Positions 29,453-42,072 of a stretch of DNA of 64,000 nucleotides are shown here, piece by piece. The stretch comes from Leucothrix pacifica (GTDB lineage: Bacteria > Pseudomonadota > Gammaproteobacteria > Thiotrichales > Thiotrichaceae), in contig NZ_QGKM01000052.1 of the NCBI RefSeq assembly GCF_003172875.1, positions 43,991 to 107,990 on the forward strand, in the 5' to 3' direction. The notes beneath the pieces are model-generated. The model was not told the origin of the DNA. It saw only the letters and a program-made list of their open reading frames with translations, and did not search any database. A program made the position numbers and the translations under genes. The first letter of the stretch is position 1. Each line of letters opens with the position of its first letter.

Positions 29453-30460
29453 ATGTTGAAGATCGCACAATACACTTTATCCAGCCCTCTTCTGCAGGCG
29501 CCTATGGCAGGTGTTACTGACCGGGTTTATCGGGACATTGTCAGAGAGCATGGCGCAGGCATGGCTACTTCCGAGATGGTGACGAGTCAACTGTCTTTAC
29601 TAAAAACCCAGAAAACTCAGCTAAGACTGCCACAACTCGATGAGTGCTCTCCACGCAGCATTCAGATTGTCGGTACAGATCCTGATACCATGGCAGAAGC
29701 CGCCCGACACTATGTCAATATCGGTGCTGAAATAATAGACATCAATTTTGGGTGCCCGGTGAAAAAAGTAGCGGGGAGCAAGCAATTAGCGGGATCTGCT
29801 CTTTTAAAAGATGAGCAAAAGGTAGAGCAAATAATAAGTAGAGTAGTCGAGGCAACCGGAAATATTCCTGTCACAGTAAAATACCGCACTGGATGGTGTC
29901 AAAGTACCAGGAATGCCGTCAGAATAGCAAAAATAGCAGAACAAGCAGGTGTCGCAGCTTTGGCACTTCATGGGCGAACGCGTGAAGACAAGTACAAACC
30001 CTACGCGGAATACGAGTCGATACGCCAGGTTAAAAAACACGCTAACTCCATTCCTATCATTGCCAACGGAGATATTGCTGGCGATGAAGAACAGGCTAGA
30101 TTCATACTGGATTATACTCAGGCTGATGGACTGATGATCGGGCGAGCCTCATTTGGCAGACCTTGGATATTCAGCGAACTGAATCATAGCTTGTTCGGAA
30201 TACCTACCAAGGAAATTACTTGGCAATATAAACGTGATATCGCGTTAAAGCATCTCGAAAGTGTACATGACTTCTACAGAGATTCTACTTCCCATCATGC
30301 AAAAGCAACCACTAGTCATACTGGGTTTGCTAATAAAGTAATCAATTGGTATTTATTAAGTATGTCAATTCAAACTAATCTAAGGCCCCGACTACTGAAA
30401 AGTAGAACCCCCGGTGAACAAATATCGCTCTTCAAAGAGGTATTAGATGCAGCTGCATAA
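29453..30460 (+). CDS. dusB: tRNA-dihydrouridine synthase B
   Basis: A 335-residue FMN enzyme that reduces uridine to dihydrouridine in the tRNA D-loop. The TIM-barrel start APMAGVTDRVYRDI, the catalytic cysteine in NFGCPVKKV, LHGRTRED and the ANGDI phosphate-binding loop are present. The loop after the catalytic cysteine reads KKVAGSKQLAGSALL, two residues longer than the E. coli KKVNRKLAGSALL. It is the first member of the conserved dusB-fis pair. Confidence 0.93.
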   Translation: MLKIAQYTLSSPLLQAPMAGVTDRVYRDIVREHGAGMATSEMVTSQLSLLKTQKTQLRLPQLDECSPRSIQIVGTDPDTMAEAARHYVNIGAEIIDINFGCPVKKVAGSKQLAGSALLKDEQKVEQIISRVVEATGNIPVTVKYRTGWCQSTRNAVRIAKIAEQAGVAALALHGRTREDKYKPYAEYESIRQVKKHANSIPIIANGDIAGDEEQARFILDYTQADGLMIGRASFGRPWIFSELNHSLFGIPTKEITWQYKRDIALKHLESVHDFYRDSTSHHAKATTSHTGFANKVINWYLLSMSIQTNLRPRLLKSRTPGEQISLFKEVLDAAA

Positions 30461-30544
30461 TTTTCACCAAAATCGGACACCTCGATTGGCTTTGTCCTTG
30501 GCAAAAACACAAACCCATACAATAATACATAGGTCACGTGAACA

Positions 30545-30793
30545 ATGACAAACACACCCCTCAACGCAGACTCGTTGTCTGAAGCAACGGATAAGGCAGT
30601 ATCTGAATATTTGGATCTGCTAGGAGATCACGACGCAACTAACCTTTACCGTCAAGTAGTTGACGAGGTAGAACGTCCATTACTCGAAGTTATCATGAAG
30701 CATACACGTGGAAACCAATCCAAAGCGGCGATGTGCTTAGGTATGAACCGTGCAACGCTAAGATCAAAACTCAAGCGTCACGGCTTACTGTAA
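30545..30793 (+). CDS. fis: Nucleoid-associated DNA-binding protein Fis
   Basis: An 82-residue protein, slightly shorter than the 98 residues of E. coli Fis. The C-terminal helix-turn-helix is highly conserved (GNQSKAAMCLGMNRATLRSKLKRHG), and the core dimerisation helix LYRQVVDEVERPLLEVIM is recognisable. Fis bends DNA and regulates rRNA and many other promoters in growing cells. It lies 84 bp after dusB, the standard gammaproteobacterial arrangement. An 82-residue form without the long beta-hairpin arm is common outside Enterobacterales. Confidence 0.93.
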   Translation: MTNTPLNADSLSEATDKAVSEYLDLLGDHDATNLYRQVVDEVERPLLEVIMKHTRGNQSKAAMCLGMNRATLRSKLKRHGLL

Positions 30794-30805
30794 AATACAA
30801 AACAG

Positions 30806-30847
30806 GATCAGAGCGTCAATACTGCCTGCAGCTTAAGCGCTCTGATC
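30806..30847. terminator. Bidirectional terminator shared by fis and ispF
   Basis: A 10-bp inverted repeat GATCAGAGCG (30806-30815) and CGCTCTGATC (30838-30847) lies between the convergent fis and ispF genes. The right arm encodes the last residues of ispF. The minus-strand copy is followed by CTGTTTTG, the plus-strand copy by TTTG, so termination is probably better for ispF. Confidence 0.6.
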
Positions 30848-31315
30848 TTTGTATAAGAGCACGGATACATTCACCGCGACCCCCTGTTTCAAACCAACAA
30901 AGCCTAACCCCTCGGTGGTGGTTGCTTTGATTCCGACTCTATCTTTTTCCACACCTAAATCACCTGCGATATATTCTTGCATTAGCCCGATATGTTTGGC
31001 CATTTTAGGTGCCTGTGCTGAAATCACTGAATCCATATTTTGTAGTCGGTAACCTTTTTCTTTAACCAACTCATAAACATGCCTGAGTAGTATTCTGCTA
31101 TCAATATTTTCATAGTCACTGGAAGTGTCGGGAAAGTGTTGTCCTATATCTCCCATCGCCAATGCGCCGAGCAATGCATCGCAAAGTGCATGAAGTAATA
31201 CATCACCATCAGAGTGAGCAATAAAGCCTTGGTCGTGAGGTATTTTCACACCTCCCAGCATTATATGATCCCCTTCACCAAATGCATGAACGTCGTAGCC
31301 ACACCCTATTCTCAT
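30833..31315 (-). CDS. ispF: 2-C-methyl-D-erythritol 2,4-cyclodiphosphate synthase
   Basis: A 160-residue trimeric enzyme of the MEP isoprenoid pathway that cyclises CDP-methylerythritol phosphate with loss of CMP. The metal ligands in DVHAF and the [17 protein letters not shown] motif are intact. The start [12 protein letters not shown] (ATG at 31315, just after the ispD TGA) matches the family; an alternative ATG three codons earlier at 31324 overlaps ispD and cannot be excluded. It follows ispD directly. Confidence 0.95.
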   Translation of the reverse strand: MRIGCGYDVHAFGEGDHIMLGGVKIPHDQGFIAHSDGDVLLHALCDALLGALAMGDIGQHFPDTSSDYENIDSRILLRHVYELVKEKGYRLQNMDSVISAQAPKMAKHIGLMQEYIAGDLGVEKDRVGIKATTTEGLGFVGLKQGVAVNVSVLLYKDQSA

Positions 31316-31316
31316 A

Positions 31317-32072
31317 TCAAACATGTTTTGAGCGCTCTTTTTGCTGTAGTAAAAATTCAATTAACGGGAGATCGGAAGGCGTTGTTAATTTAATGTTATC
31401 GGACGCCCCTTCTACTAATGCCACACTTGCTCCTGCATATTCCATAGCGGACGCTTCATCCGTAATTTTCACTCCTGGGTCATGCATTACTGATCTAAAC
31501 GCCGACTGTAATGCCCCTAAACGAAATAATTGGGGCGTTAGTGCGTGCCACAATTTTTCACGTGATTCTGTGTGACTAATCAATTGGTTGTCGCTTGTCG
31601 CCCGCTTCATAGTATCTTTGACTGATGATGCCAAAATACCACCGTCACCACCGGATTCTCGTAACCTTAATAACTCCATCAAATCATGCTCTCTGAGACA
31701 AGGTCTGGCAGCATCGTGCACCATCACCCATTGATCTTTATTAAGACCCACCTCCTCGGATAAATAGTTCAGACCCATCATGACAGTATCTGATCGCTCA
31801 GCTCCCCCTACGGTTGACTGCAAGAATGGTGCTCGCACACCTGAGGCAAGCAAACGCATCTCAATATCCTGCCAATACGAATCGTCTGCCCCATGTATGA
31901 CTAAGATTCCGGACACTGCATCAACACCCTGAAAACAAGCTATTGTATGCTCCAGGATAGTTCGGGATTGAATGGTTAGATACTGCTTTGGGGTTTCACT
32001 AAGCATCCGTGAGCCTACACCCGCTGCTGGGATTATTACCCAGACGCCATCATCAGTAGACTGCTTTGACAA
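31317..32072 (-). CDS. ispD: 2-C-methyl-D-erythritol 4-phosphate cytidylyltransferase
   Basis: A 251-residue nucleotidyltransferase that makes CDP-methylerythritol from CTP in the MEP pathway. The N-terminal signature [19 protein letters not shown] with the conserved glycine-rich loop, the VHDAARPCL motif and the [16 protein letters not shown]-terminal block are present. It lies 5 bp after ftsB and abuts or overlaps ispF, the classic ftsB-ispD-ispF arrangement. Confidence 0.95.
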   Translation of the reverse strand: MSKQSTDDGVWVIIPAAGVGSRMLSETPKQYLTIQSRTILEHTIACFQGVDAVSGILVIHGADDSYWQDIEMRLLASGVRAPFLQSTVGGAERSDTVMMGLNYLSEEVGLNKDQWVMVHDAARPCLREHDLMELLRLRESGGDGGILASSVKDTMKRATSDNQLISHTESREKLWHALTPQLFRLGALQSAFRSVMHDPGVKITDEASAMEYAGASVALVEGASDNIKLTTPSDLPLIEFLLQQKERSKHV

Positions 32073-32077
32073 ACACG

Positions 32078-32413
32078 CTATTCCGTTGCGGAAGTTGATG
32101 GATTTTCGGAAGGAAGCACCGCTCGCGGTGACTCTTCTTTTTTATCCAGAATGACTTCATAGAACGTTTCACGATTGCGAATCATACCTAACTCACTGCG
32201 TGCACGCTCTTCAACAGCAGCATTCCCTGATTGAGCATCTTCAAGCTCAGCTCTGATTTGCCGGTTTAGCTCTCGCTGCTGTTCGTTTTGCTGCTGCATG
32301 GCTTTGATTTCATCTTCAAGCTGCCATTTAGCCGGATAACTACCATGACCCACCCACAGGCTTACTAAAAGCAGAATGAGCAACACAGCCATGATAGTTA
32401 TCAGGTATTTCAT
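32078..32413 (-). CDS. ftsB: Cell-division protein FtsB
   Basis: A 111-residue bitopic protein of the FtsQLB divisome subcomplex. A membrane segment (about residues 3-20, starting MKYLITIMAVLLILLL) is followed by a leucine-zipper-like coiled coil (WQLEDEIKAMQQQNEQQR) and the conserved ARSELGMI segment. The open frame extends 20 codons upstream into the end of eno, but the ATG at 32413 with GGA upstream and the match to FtsB make the start clear. It lies directly downstream of eno. Confidence 0.92.
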   Translation of the reverse strand: MKYLITIMAVLLILLLVSLWVGHGSYPAKWQLEDEIKAMQQQNEQQRELNRQIRAELEDAQSGNAAVEERARSELGMIRNRETFYEVILDKKEESPRAVLPSENPSTSATE

Positions 32414-32429
32414 ACTAAGCGATCCTTCG

Positions 32430-33716
<1,287 letters not shown>

Positions 33717-33749
33717 TTACCAGTTTTGTATTTTTAAATGAAAATGAGA

Positions 33750-34583
33750 TTAAAGTGTGCTTTCCAAATACGGCCCTGCTTTTACAGCACGATCGATATC
33801 TAATAATATTTTGAGAAGCTCTTCCATACGCTGCACCGGCCATGAGTTAGGCCCATCACTCAGTGCTTCTGCAGGATTCGGATGAGACTCCATAAACAAG
33901 CCCGATACCCCGGCAGCAACGGCTGCACGTGCTAATACCGGCACATGTTGGCGCTCACCACCTGAAGCATTACCCTGTCCGCCCGGTAATTGAACGGAGT
34001 GAGTAGCATCAAACACAACAGGGCAACCGGTTTCACGCATCGTTGCGAGACCGCGCATATCGGAAACAAGGTTATTATAGCCGAATGTATAGCCTCGCTC
34101 ACAGACCATTATTTGATCATTTCCGACTGCTTTAGCTTTATTAACAACATTCCCCATATCCCAAGGCGCCAGGAACTGCCCTTTCTTAATATTTACCGGA
34201 CGTCCTAACTTTGCGATGCTTTGGATAAAATTTGTTTGTCTGCACAGGAATGCCGGCGTCTGCAACACATCAGCAACTTCTGCCACCTCATCCAACGGAG
34301 AGTCTTCGTGTATGTCGGTCAATACCGGCACACCAATTTCAGTCTTGACCTTCTGAAGAATTCTCAAGCCTTCTGAGATACCCGGTCCACGATAACTGTC
34401 GTGAGATGAACGGTTCGCCTTGTCATAAGATGCCTTAAAGATATAAGGAATACCCAAACGATCCGTAATTTCTTTCAGTGAGGACGCGATCTCTAAGGTC
34501 AGCTTTTCTGACTCAACCACACATGGCCCTGATATCAGGAAAAATGCTTGCTGATCACCGACTTCATATCCACATAACTGCAT
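33750..34583 (-). CDS. kdsA: 3-deoxy-8-phosphooctulonate synthase
   Basis: A 277-residue enzyme condensing phosphoenolpyruvate with arabinose 5-phosphate to give Kdo 8-phosphate for lipopolysaccharide. Clear motifs are [27 protein letters not shown], the CRQTNF segment, and [12 protein letters not shown]. The asparagine in KANRSS is typical of the metal-independent class. It is 15 bp after pyrG and 39 bp before eno. Kdo 8-phosphate phosphatase (kdsC) is not found in the window. Confidence 0.96.
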   Translation of the reverse strand: MQLCGYEVGDQQAFFLISGPCVVESEKLTLEIASSLKEITDRLGIPYIFKASYDKANRSSHDSYRGPGISEGLRILQKVKTEIGVPVLTDIHEDSPLDEVAEVADVLQTPAFLCRQTNFIQSIAKLGRPVNIKKGQFLAPWDMGNVVNKAKAVGNDQIMVCERGYTFGYNNLVSDMRGLATMRETGCPVVFDATHSVQLPGGQGNASGGERQHVPVLARAAVAAGVSGLFMESHPNPAEALSDGPNSWPVQRMEELLKILLDIDRAVKAGPYLESTL

Positions 34584-34598
34584 ACTAAACCCCTTAAT

Positions 34599-36257
<1,659 letters not shown>

Positions 36258-36277
36258 TCAGGTACTTAACTACCTGA
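36258..36277 (-). other. Hairpin in the pyrG leader
   Basis: TCAGGTA (36258-36264) and TACCTGA (36271-36277) form a 7-bp stem with a 6-nt loop, 21 bp upstream of the pyrG ATG. No T-tract follows, so it is not an obvious terminator. Confidence 0.4.
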
Positions 36278-36440
36278 GAAAATTGACTATGCAGGTGAAA
36301 AGAAAGTCGTGAAATAACCGCATTCTTAACCCCAAAAAATAATCTGCGAATCCTATCACAGACGACATTATGACGCACCCTAAGTCATGGTACTTTTCAT
36401 GTGAAAGACCTGTAATCCTTTGTGACTAATCAAACTTCTG

Positions 36441-36446
36441 TATAAT
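36441..36446 (+). promoter_or_regulatory. Probable -10 element of the yrbG-kdsD-lpt cluster
   Basis: A perfect TATAAT lies 37 bp before the yrbG start codon, preceded by TTGTGA at 15 bp spacing. Only the -10 is convincing. This promoter could serve the whole block of closely spaced genes through lptB. Confidence 0.45.
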
Positions 36447-36483
36447 CGCCAATTCATTCCAAACTGACATACTCAGAATCATC

Positions 36484-37455
36484 ATGATTAGCCTTATTTT
36501 AGCTGTAATTATCGGCCTCCTCTTGCTTGTGTGGAGCGCAGATAAATTTATTGACGGCGCTGCGAACCTTGCGCGCAATTGGGGAATTTCTCCCTTCATT
36601 ATCGGTGTACTTATTGTTGGCTTAGGTACATCGGCCCCTGAAATGCTGGTCGCAGCAGTCGCGGCACTCCAAGGTAACCCTGGCATAGGGATTGGTAATG
36701 CGCTGGGATCCAATATTACTAACATCACTTTAGTGCTTGGCTTCACGGCACTACTGGCAAATCTGCCTGTGCGGTCCGAGATTGTTAAACAAGAGTTACC
36801 GCTTATATTATGCGTTGGCTTGTTTAGCTGGATTCTCATGGCGGATCATATGCATAGTCGATTTGATGGGATATTACTCCTGACAGGATTGTTTGCTGTA
36901 CTTTTCTGGTTAGCCAGAACCGCCAAAAAGCAACAGTCCGTGACAGACCCATTACTGGAGGACTCTGTTGATGAACTACCAGATGAGATGCCTTTTAAAA
37001 GCGCACTCATCTGGACAGCTGTAGGCTTGGTATTACTACTCGTTAGCTCCAAAGTCCTGGTCTGGGGCGCCAGCGGCATTGCCAGTCAATTCGGGGTCAG
37101 TGACTTGGTAATCGGTTTGACGGTTGTTGCGATCGGTACCAGCTTGCCTGAACTTGCAGCCAGTATTAGCAGTGTAAAAAAAGGCGATACAGATCTGGCA
37201 ATAGGCAATATCGTTGGATCAAATTTATTCAATAATCTTGGCGTATTAGCAATCCCTGCACTCATAAGTCCGGGCGTAGTACCTGACGGTGTATTAAATC
37301 GGGATATGCCAATCATGATGGCCGTGACTTTATTATTGATTGTACTTGGTTACGGTTTGCTATCTCGCTCCCGCTATATGATAACTCGCGGACGTGGTGC
37401 ATTTTTTCTCATGATATTTGTCGCTTACCAATTTCTGCTTTACTATCAGCATTAA
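36484..37455 (+). CDS. yrbG: Calcium/sodium antiporter of the CaCA superfamily
   Basis: A 323-residue inner-membrane exchanger with about ten membrane segments. The two inverted alpha-repeats that form the ion site are obvious: GLGTSAPEMLVA with GNALGSNITNI in the first half, and AIGTSLPELAAS with GNIVGSNLFNN in the second. A charged cytoplasmic loop separates the halves. The position upstream of kdsD is the E. coli yrbG (chaA-like) position. Ion specificity is inferred from family only. Confidence 0.93.
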   Translation: MISLILAVIIGLLLLVWSADKFIDGAANLARNWGISPFIIGVLIVGLGTSAPEMLVAAVAALQGNPGIGIGNALGSNITNITLVLGFTALLANLPVRSEIVKQELPLILCVGLFSWILMADHMHSRFDGILLLTGLFAVLFWLARTAKKQQSVTDPLLEDSVDELPDEMPFKSALIWTAVGLVLLLVSSKVLVWGASGIASQFGVSDLVIGLTVVAIGTSLPELAASISSVKKGDTDLAIGNIVGSNLFNNLGVLAIPALISPGVVPDGVLNRDMPIMMAVTLLLIVLGYGLLSRSRYMITRGRGAFFLMIFVAYQFLLYYQH

Positions 37456-37495
37456 GGTATCGACATGCCTTCCCATAATAAGAAAAGGAATTCCC

Positions 37496-38485
37496 ATGAA
37501 ACAACTTCATGATAATCAAAGACATGAGCTCATCACTAATGCCAAACAAGTCATCACGGACGAACTGTCTGCTATCCAGTCTTTAACAGAAAGATTCGAT
37601 GAGCAGTTTGTTGATGCGTGCCAGATCATACTGGATTGTAAAGGTCGGGTAATTATTGCGGGCATGGGGAAATCCGGGCATATTGGGCACAAAATAGCGG
37701 CTACACTGGCTAGCACCGGGACACCATCTTTTTTCGTACATCCTAGTGAGGCACTACATGGTGACTTGGGGATGATCACCAAACAAGATGTTCTGATTCC
37801 TATCTCAAACTCAGGTAGCACTGACGAGTTAGTCACTCTATGCTCTGTGGTGAAACGCCAAGGCACAAAACTCATTGCCATGACCGGTAACCCCGATTCA
37901 TTGCTGGGAAAACTAGCTGACTATCACATCAATATAGGGGTATCAAAGGAAGCTTGTCCGCATGACTTAGCACCCACTTCCAGTACGACCGCAACATTAG
38001 TGATGGGCGATGCACTAGCGGTTTCACTGCTTAAAGCACGCTCCTTCACGCCAGAAGACTTTGCGCGTTCACATCCCGCCGGACGTTTAGGCAAGAGACT
38101 GAGTATATTGGTTAGCGATCTGATGCACAGTGGTGAAGAAATGCCGACCGCGCTACCAGAGGAAACGCTGGAAAAAGCCATCTTGGTTATGACAGGCAAA
38201 CAATTCGGAGCAACTCTGGTTGTCGACTCTCAACGCAATCTGTTAAGTGTGTTTACAGACGGTGATTTAAGACGAGCGTTCGAATCTGGCACTGATTTGA
38301 AACGCTCTTCGCTTGCTGATGTCATAAAGATAGGATGTCATCGCATTCAGGAATCATCACTTGCAGTCGAGGCACTTTCGCAAATGCAAAGCAAAAAGAT
38401 TATGGTGTTACCGGTTGTGAATAGTCACGATGAGCCGGTAGGTATCATTCATATGCATGATTTATTGAAAGCAGGTATCGTCTGA
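37496..38485 (+). CDS. kdsD: Arabinose-5-phosphate isomerase
   Basis: A 329-residue enzyme interconverting ribulose 5-phosphate and arabinose 5-phosphate, the Kdo precursor. A SIS domain (GMGKSGHIGHKIAATLAS, then HPSEALHGDLGM) is followed by two CBS domains. The frame runs 26 codons further upstream into yrbG, but the ATG at 37496 has AAAAGGA before it and fits the family. kdsC, which normally follows, is absent: lptC starts 38 bp downstream. Confidence 0.95.
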   Translation: MKQLHDNQRHELITNAKQVITDELSAIQSLTERFDEQFVDACQIILDCKGRVIIAGMGKSGHIGHKIAATLASTGTPSFFVHPSEALHGDLGMITKQDVLIPISNSGSTDELVTLCSVVKRQGTKLIAMTGNPDSLLGKLADYHINIGVSKEACPHDLAPTSSTTATLVMGDALAVSLLKARSFTPEDFARSHPAGRLGKRLSILVSDLMHSGEEMPTALPEETLEKAILVMTGKQFGATLVVDSQRNLLSVFTDGDLRRAFESGTDLKRSSLADVIKIGCHRIQESSLAVEALSQMQSKKIMVLPVVNSHDEPVGIIHMHDLLKAGIV

Positions 38486-38522
38486 CGGCAATGACCACAT
38501 TTATGTTAAACACTGATTAATA

Positions 38523-39089
38523 ATGAAAAATATCGGGCGCTTATTATTCGTATTGTCGCTTATCGTGGCAGCAGTCGTGACATGGTTGAACTTGTCATGG
38601 AAATCCATCGAGCAGTTGACCAACTCACCCAGTGAGTCCCGTATTGATTATTATCTGAGTGACTTCACGCTGATGAAGACTAACGAGAGTGGCAGTATTG
38701 ACTACCAGTTGAATGGTCGACATTTGACGCATAAACAAGCAAGCGGTGCGACTGAAATCTATCAACCCCGCATAAGAATGCGATCGGATGATGGACAAAT
38801 CATGACCGTGGTTTCAGAAAAGGCATTGCAACAGGCGAAAGATGATAGCATTACGCTGAGTGGCGATGTTTTGGTGAAAAAGGTGGGCACTTCATCTTCA
38901 CCAGAATTTACACTTAGCACAGAAGATTTACTTTACAATCCACAACAAAGACTAATATCAACCACTGCAGCTATTCAATTTAATAGTGCAGCAGGCACCT
39001 TAAAGGGTACTGGTTTTGAGACCAGTCTGGATGAACAAGAACTAAGGATACTTTCAAATGTACAAGCAGAATTTCAAGCCACTCAGTAA
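38523..39089 (+). CDS. lptC: Lipopolysaccharide transport protein LptC
   Basis: A 188-residue bitopic inner-membrane protein with one N-terminal membrane segment (about residues 5-23) and a periplasmic beta-jellyroll that passes LPS from the LptBFG transporter to LptA. The sequence is divergent, as usual for LptC, but the MKNIGRLLFVLSLIV anchor, the ISRTDY-like SRIDYYLSDF segment and the position before lptA support it. The 3' end overlaps lptA by 32 nt. Confidence 0.88.
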   Translation: MKNIGRLLFVLSLIVAAVVTWLNLSWKSIEQLTNSPSESRIDYYLSDFTLMKTNESGSIDYQLNGRHLTHKQASGATEIYQPRIRMRSDDGQIMTVVSEKALQQAKDDSITLSGDVLVKKVGTSSSPEFTLSTEDLLYNPQQRLISTTAAIQFNSAAGTLKGTGFETSLDEQELRILSNVQAEFQATQ

Positions 39090-39591
39090 GCTACTTGTTG
39101 TACTCTCACTGTGCTTATTAAGCACACCACTGATGGCACTCCGGGACGATGTGACTAAACCCGTCAGAATCAACGCTGATACGGTTGTCTTCAATAAAGC
39201 TAAAGGTTTCGCCGTCTACTCTGGAAATGTAGTGATCGTACAAGGCAGCTTACAGATCAGAGCATGGGAAATCACGATTCAAGCACCAAACAACACGATT
39301 CAGTCGATAACTGCGAAAGGATCACCAGTGCAGTTTCAGCAAACGATGGACGATGGAAAGGTCGCTAAAGGTAAGGCAAACCTTGTGCGCTACTTAGTGC
39401 CACAAAAGCAGTTGTATTTAGACGGTGCTGCTGAACTGACTCAGAACAATGATAAATTCAGTAGCCAACACATTGAATACTCAACCCGTACCGGTGAACT
39501 CAAAGCGGGTATCGCCAGAGTAAAAGGTAAGAAGCCTGACCCGAAAGGCCGTGTTAGCGCTATCTTCTACCCTACTAATAAAGCGCAGTAA
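39058..39591 (+). CDS. lptA: Lipopolysaccharide periplasmic bridge protein LptA
   Basis: A 177-residue periplasmic protein of the OstA-like fold. A signal peptide ([17 protein letters not shown]) precedes the beta-jellyroll, with the family opening [20 protein letters not shown]. LptA monomers form the bridge carrying LPS across the periplasm. Its coding sequence begins inside lptC, implying translational coupling, and it ends 11 bp before lptB. Confidence 0.93.
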   Translation: MYKQNFKPLSKLLVVLSLCLLSTPLMALRDDVTKPVRINADTVVFNKAKGFAVYSGNVVIVQGSLQIRAWEITIQAPNNTIQSITAKGSPVQFQQTMDDGKVAKGKANLVRYLVPQKQLYLDGAAELTQNNDKFSSQHIEYSTRTGELKAGIARVKGKKPDPKGRVSAIFYPTNKAQ

Positions 39592-39602
39592 AAGGATTCC
39601 AG

Positions 39603-40328
39603 TTGAGCGTTCTAGCGGCAAACGGTCTGCGTAAAAGCTACGGCAAACGAACCATTCTTGAAAGCATCAGCCTACAGGTTAACAGTGCAGAAGTCGTTGG
39701 GCTACTAGGCCCCAATGGAGCGGGAAAGACGACCTGTTTCTACATGATTGTCGGACTCGTCCCCATCGATAGCGGTACGGTAACGCTGGATGATAAAGAT
39801 CTGACCAAGCTTTCGATGCATCAACGGGCCAGGTATGGGGTCGGTTATTTAGCCCAAGAAGCCAGCGTATTCAGAAAGCTTTCTGTAGAAGACAACATCA
39901 TGGCTATCTTGCAAACCCGCAAGGGCATGACACGCCAACAACGTCGTCAAAAGATGGAAAGCTTGCTGGAAGAGTTTCAAATTACTCACATCAGAAGCGG
40001 CTTGGGGATCAGTCTTTCCGGGGGTGAACGACGGCGTGTTGAGATCGCCAGAGCCTTAGCCACAGAACCTGAATTTATTCTTCTGGATGAGCCCTTTGCG
40101 GGTGTTGATCCTATTTCAGTGATTGAAATCCAAAAGATTGTCACCCACCTTAAACAGCGTGGTATCGGTGTATTGATCACTGACCATAATGTCCGTGAAA
40201 CGCTGGGAATTTGTGACCGGGCCTATATTCTTGGTAATGGTTCGATACTGGCTCAAGGCACCCCGGCAGAAGTATTGGACAATCGTCAGGCGCGGGAAAT
40301 TTACCTAGGTGAAGACTTTAAATTATAG
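39603..40328 (+). CDS. lptB: LPS export ABC transporter ATPase LptB
   Basis: A 241-residue cytoplasmic ATPase driving LPS extraction by LptFG. Walker [10 protein letters not shown], signature LSGGERRR, Walker [14 protein letters not shown] and the H-loop TDHNV are intact. The gene starts with TTG at 39603; AAAAGGA is well placed before it and the residues that follow ([15 protein letters not shown]) match the family N-terminus, so a TTG start is well supported. lptF and lptG are not in the window, as is normal. Confidence 0.96.
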   Translation: MSVLAANGLRKSYGKRTILESISLQVNSAEVVGLLGPNGAGKTTCFYMIVGLVPIDSGTVTLDDKDLTKLSMHQRARYGVGYLAQEASVFRKLSVEDNIMAILQTRKGMTRQQRRQKMESLLEEFQITHIRSGLGISLSGGERRRVEIARALATEPEFILLDEPFAGVDPISVIEIQKIVTHLKQRGIGVLITDHNVRETLGICDRAYILGNGSILAQGTPAEVLDNRQAREIYLGEDFKL

Positions 40329-40545
40329 TTTATTAACTTCAAGCCATATTAGTCACTATAACTACCTTCAATCGGTTTCGGCACCACGCTAATATGCACG
40401 CATGCTATCCTGATCAGGAAAAATGGAATGACCAAAACAAACCCTCCCCGGCACTCCTGCAAGCATTTCCCATTGGTGGCATTTTGATGGTAGATATTGT
40501 TTGTTTGGGATTGACCGATGACAGCAAAAAGACAATGATAATAAT

Positions 40546-41982
40546 ATGCTGAAACAAGGAATTCACCTAAAGCTAGGACAGAGTCTTTCAATGACTCCGC
40601 AACTGCAACAGGCCATTAAGATGCTGCAGTTGTCATCTTTGGAGCTCGAGCAAGAGATTCAAAGCGTTCTTGAAACCAACCCATTACTGGAACGTGCTGA
40701 TGAAGTTGATCAGTACGACAGCGGTCAAGCTCAGGAGGAAGTAACACGCTCTGATGAGCCATTGAGTGAGACTATCCCCGAAGAACTGAGTACTGACTCT
40801 AATTGGGAAGACACTTATGATACAGAGTGGAAAACAAGCAATCCTGACAGTGAAAGTGCTTCAGATTACATTGAGAAACTGCACTCTCACTCCGAAGGTT
40901 TGACCGAACACCTTCTGTGGCAGATTGACCTGAGCAATCTCAGTGTAATCGATAAAACCATCGCTCACCTTGTTGTGGATTACATCAATGATGATGGATT
41001 ACTTACTGAGTCACCAGAGCAAATTCTTGATGCTCTGGAATCAGAATTATTGATAGAGCAAGATGATGTTGAGGCTGTCATTCGATTTGTACAACACCTC
41101 GACCCAATAGGTATCGGGGCCAGAGACCTGGGACAAAGCCTTTGGCTGCAGTTCAATTTTCACTACCCTGACCACCCTCTAAAGAAAAAGGCTCAGTTAC
41201 TTTTAGAAAAAAATCTGGACTTACTGGCCAAACGGGATTATAAAAGTATTAAGAAAGAAATAAGGTTAAATAATGATCAACTCGACACGTTGGTCAATCT
41301 GATGAAGACCTTAGATCCCAATCCGGCAAGTCAGTTTAACCGGGATGACGTGGATTACATCAGACCTGATGTCTACGTGAGAAAAGTGAAAGGCCGCTGG
41401 CAGGTAAGCCAAAACGCTGAGACTGTCTCAGAACTCTGCATCAATCAAGAGTATGCAGAGATGGCTTCAGACAAGCACGTAGATAAAGCAGCAACAGAGT
41501 ACATCAAAAATAATCTGCAGCAAGCGAGGTGGTTTATTAAAAGTCTCGAAAACAGGAACTCGACAATCCTGAATGTCGCTCACGCAATCGTAGAGCGCCA
41601 AATGGCATTTTTACAGTATGGCGATGAAGCCATGAAGCCTATGGTGCTAAAAGACTTAGCCGAGCAACTCGACTTGCATGAATCAACCATTTCTCGTGTC
41701 ACTACGCGTAAATTCTTGCATACACCTAAGGGAATTTATGAATTCAAATATTTCTTCTCAAGCCATGTCAATACGGATACTGGCGGAGAATGTTCAGCAA
41801 CGGCAATCCGAGCCATGATCAAGAAAATAATTACCTCGGAGAACCCACGTAAACCCTATAGTGACAACAAATTGACGAACCTGCTGAATGAGCAGGGGGT
41901 CAACGTAGCGCGACGTACTGTCGCAAAATATCGTGAAGCTTTAGCGATACCTTCCTCTCATGACCGCAAAGCGCTGTCTTGA
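40546..41982 (+). CDS. rpoN: RNA polymerase sigma-54 factor
   Basis: A 478-residue sigma-54 required for transcription activated by enhancer-binding proteins. Region I begins LKQGIHLKLGQSLSMTPQLQQ, an acidic region II follows, then the core-binding domain, the helix-turn-helix (DLHESTISRVTTRKFLHTPKG) and the RpoN box ARRTVAKYREAL near the C-terminus. It is 217 bp downstream of lptB, a gap large enough for its own promoter, and upstream of hpf and ptsN. Confidence 0.97.
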   Translation: MLKQGIHLKLGQSLSMTPQLQQAIKMLQLSSLELEQEIQSVLETNPLLERADEVDQYDSGQAQEEVTRSDEPLSETIPEELSTDSNWEDTYDTEWKTSNPDSESASDYIEKLHSHSEGLTEHLLWQIDLSNLSVIDKTIAHLVVDYINDDGLLTESPEQILDALESELLIEQDDVEAVIRFVQHLDPIGIGARDLGQSLWLQFNFHYPDHPLKKKAQLLLEKNLDLLAKRDYKSIKKEIRLNNDQLDTLVNLMKTLDPNPASQFNRDDVDYIRPDVYVRKVKGRWQVSQNAETVSELCINQEYAEMASDKHVDKAATEYIKNNLQQARWFIKSLENRNSTILNVAHAIVERQMAFLQYGDEAMKPMVLKDLAEQLDLHESTISRVTTRKFLHTPKGIYEFKYFFSSHVNTDTGGECSATAIRAMIKKIITSENPRKPYSDNKLTNLLNEQGVNVARRTVAKYREALAIPSSHDRKALS

Positions 41983-42017
41983 TCTGAAAGGAGATTTTAT
42001 TACTTAGCATCACGAAT

Positions 42018-42044
42018 CGAAACATGCCTACATAGGCTGTTTCG
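42018..42044 (+). other. Hairpin between rpoN and hpf
   Basis: CGAAACA (42018-42024) pairs with TGTTTCG (42038-42044), and after one bulged T, GCCT pairs with AGGC around an ACAT loop, an 11-bp stem in all. No T-tract follows. It may be an mRNA processing or stability structure that lets hpf be expressed differently from rpoN. Confidence 0.55.
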
Positions 42045-42072
42045 CTCATGTAACAAAATGGAGACAATTAGT

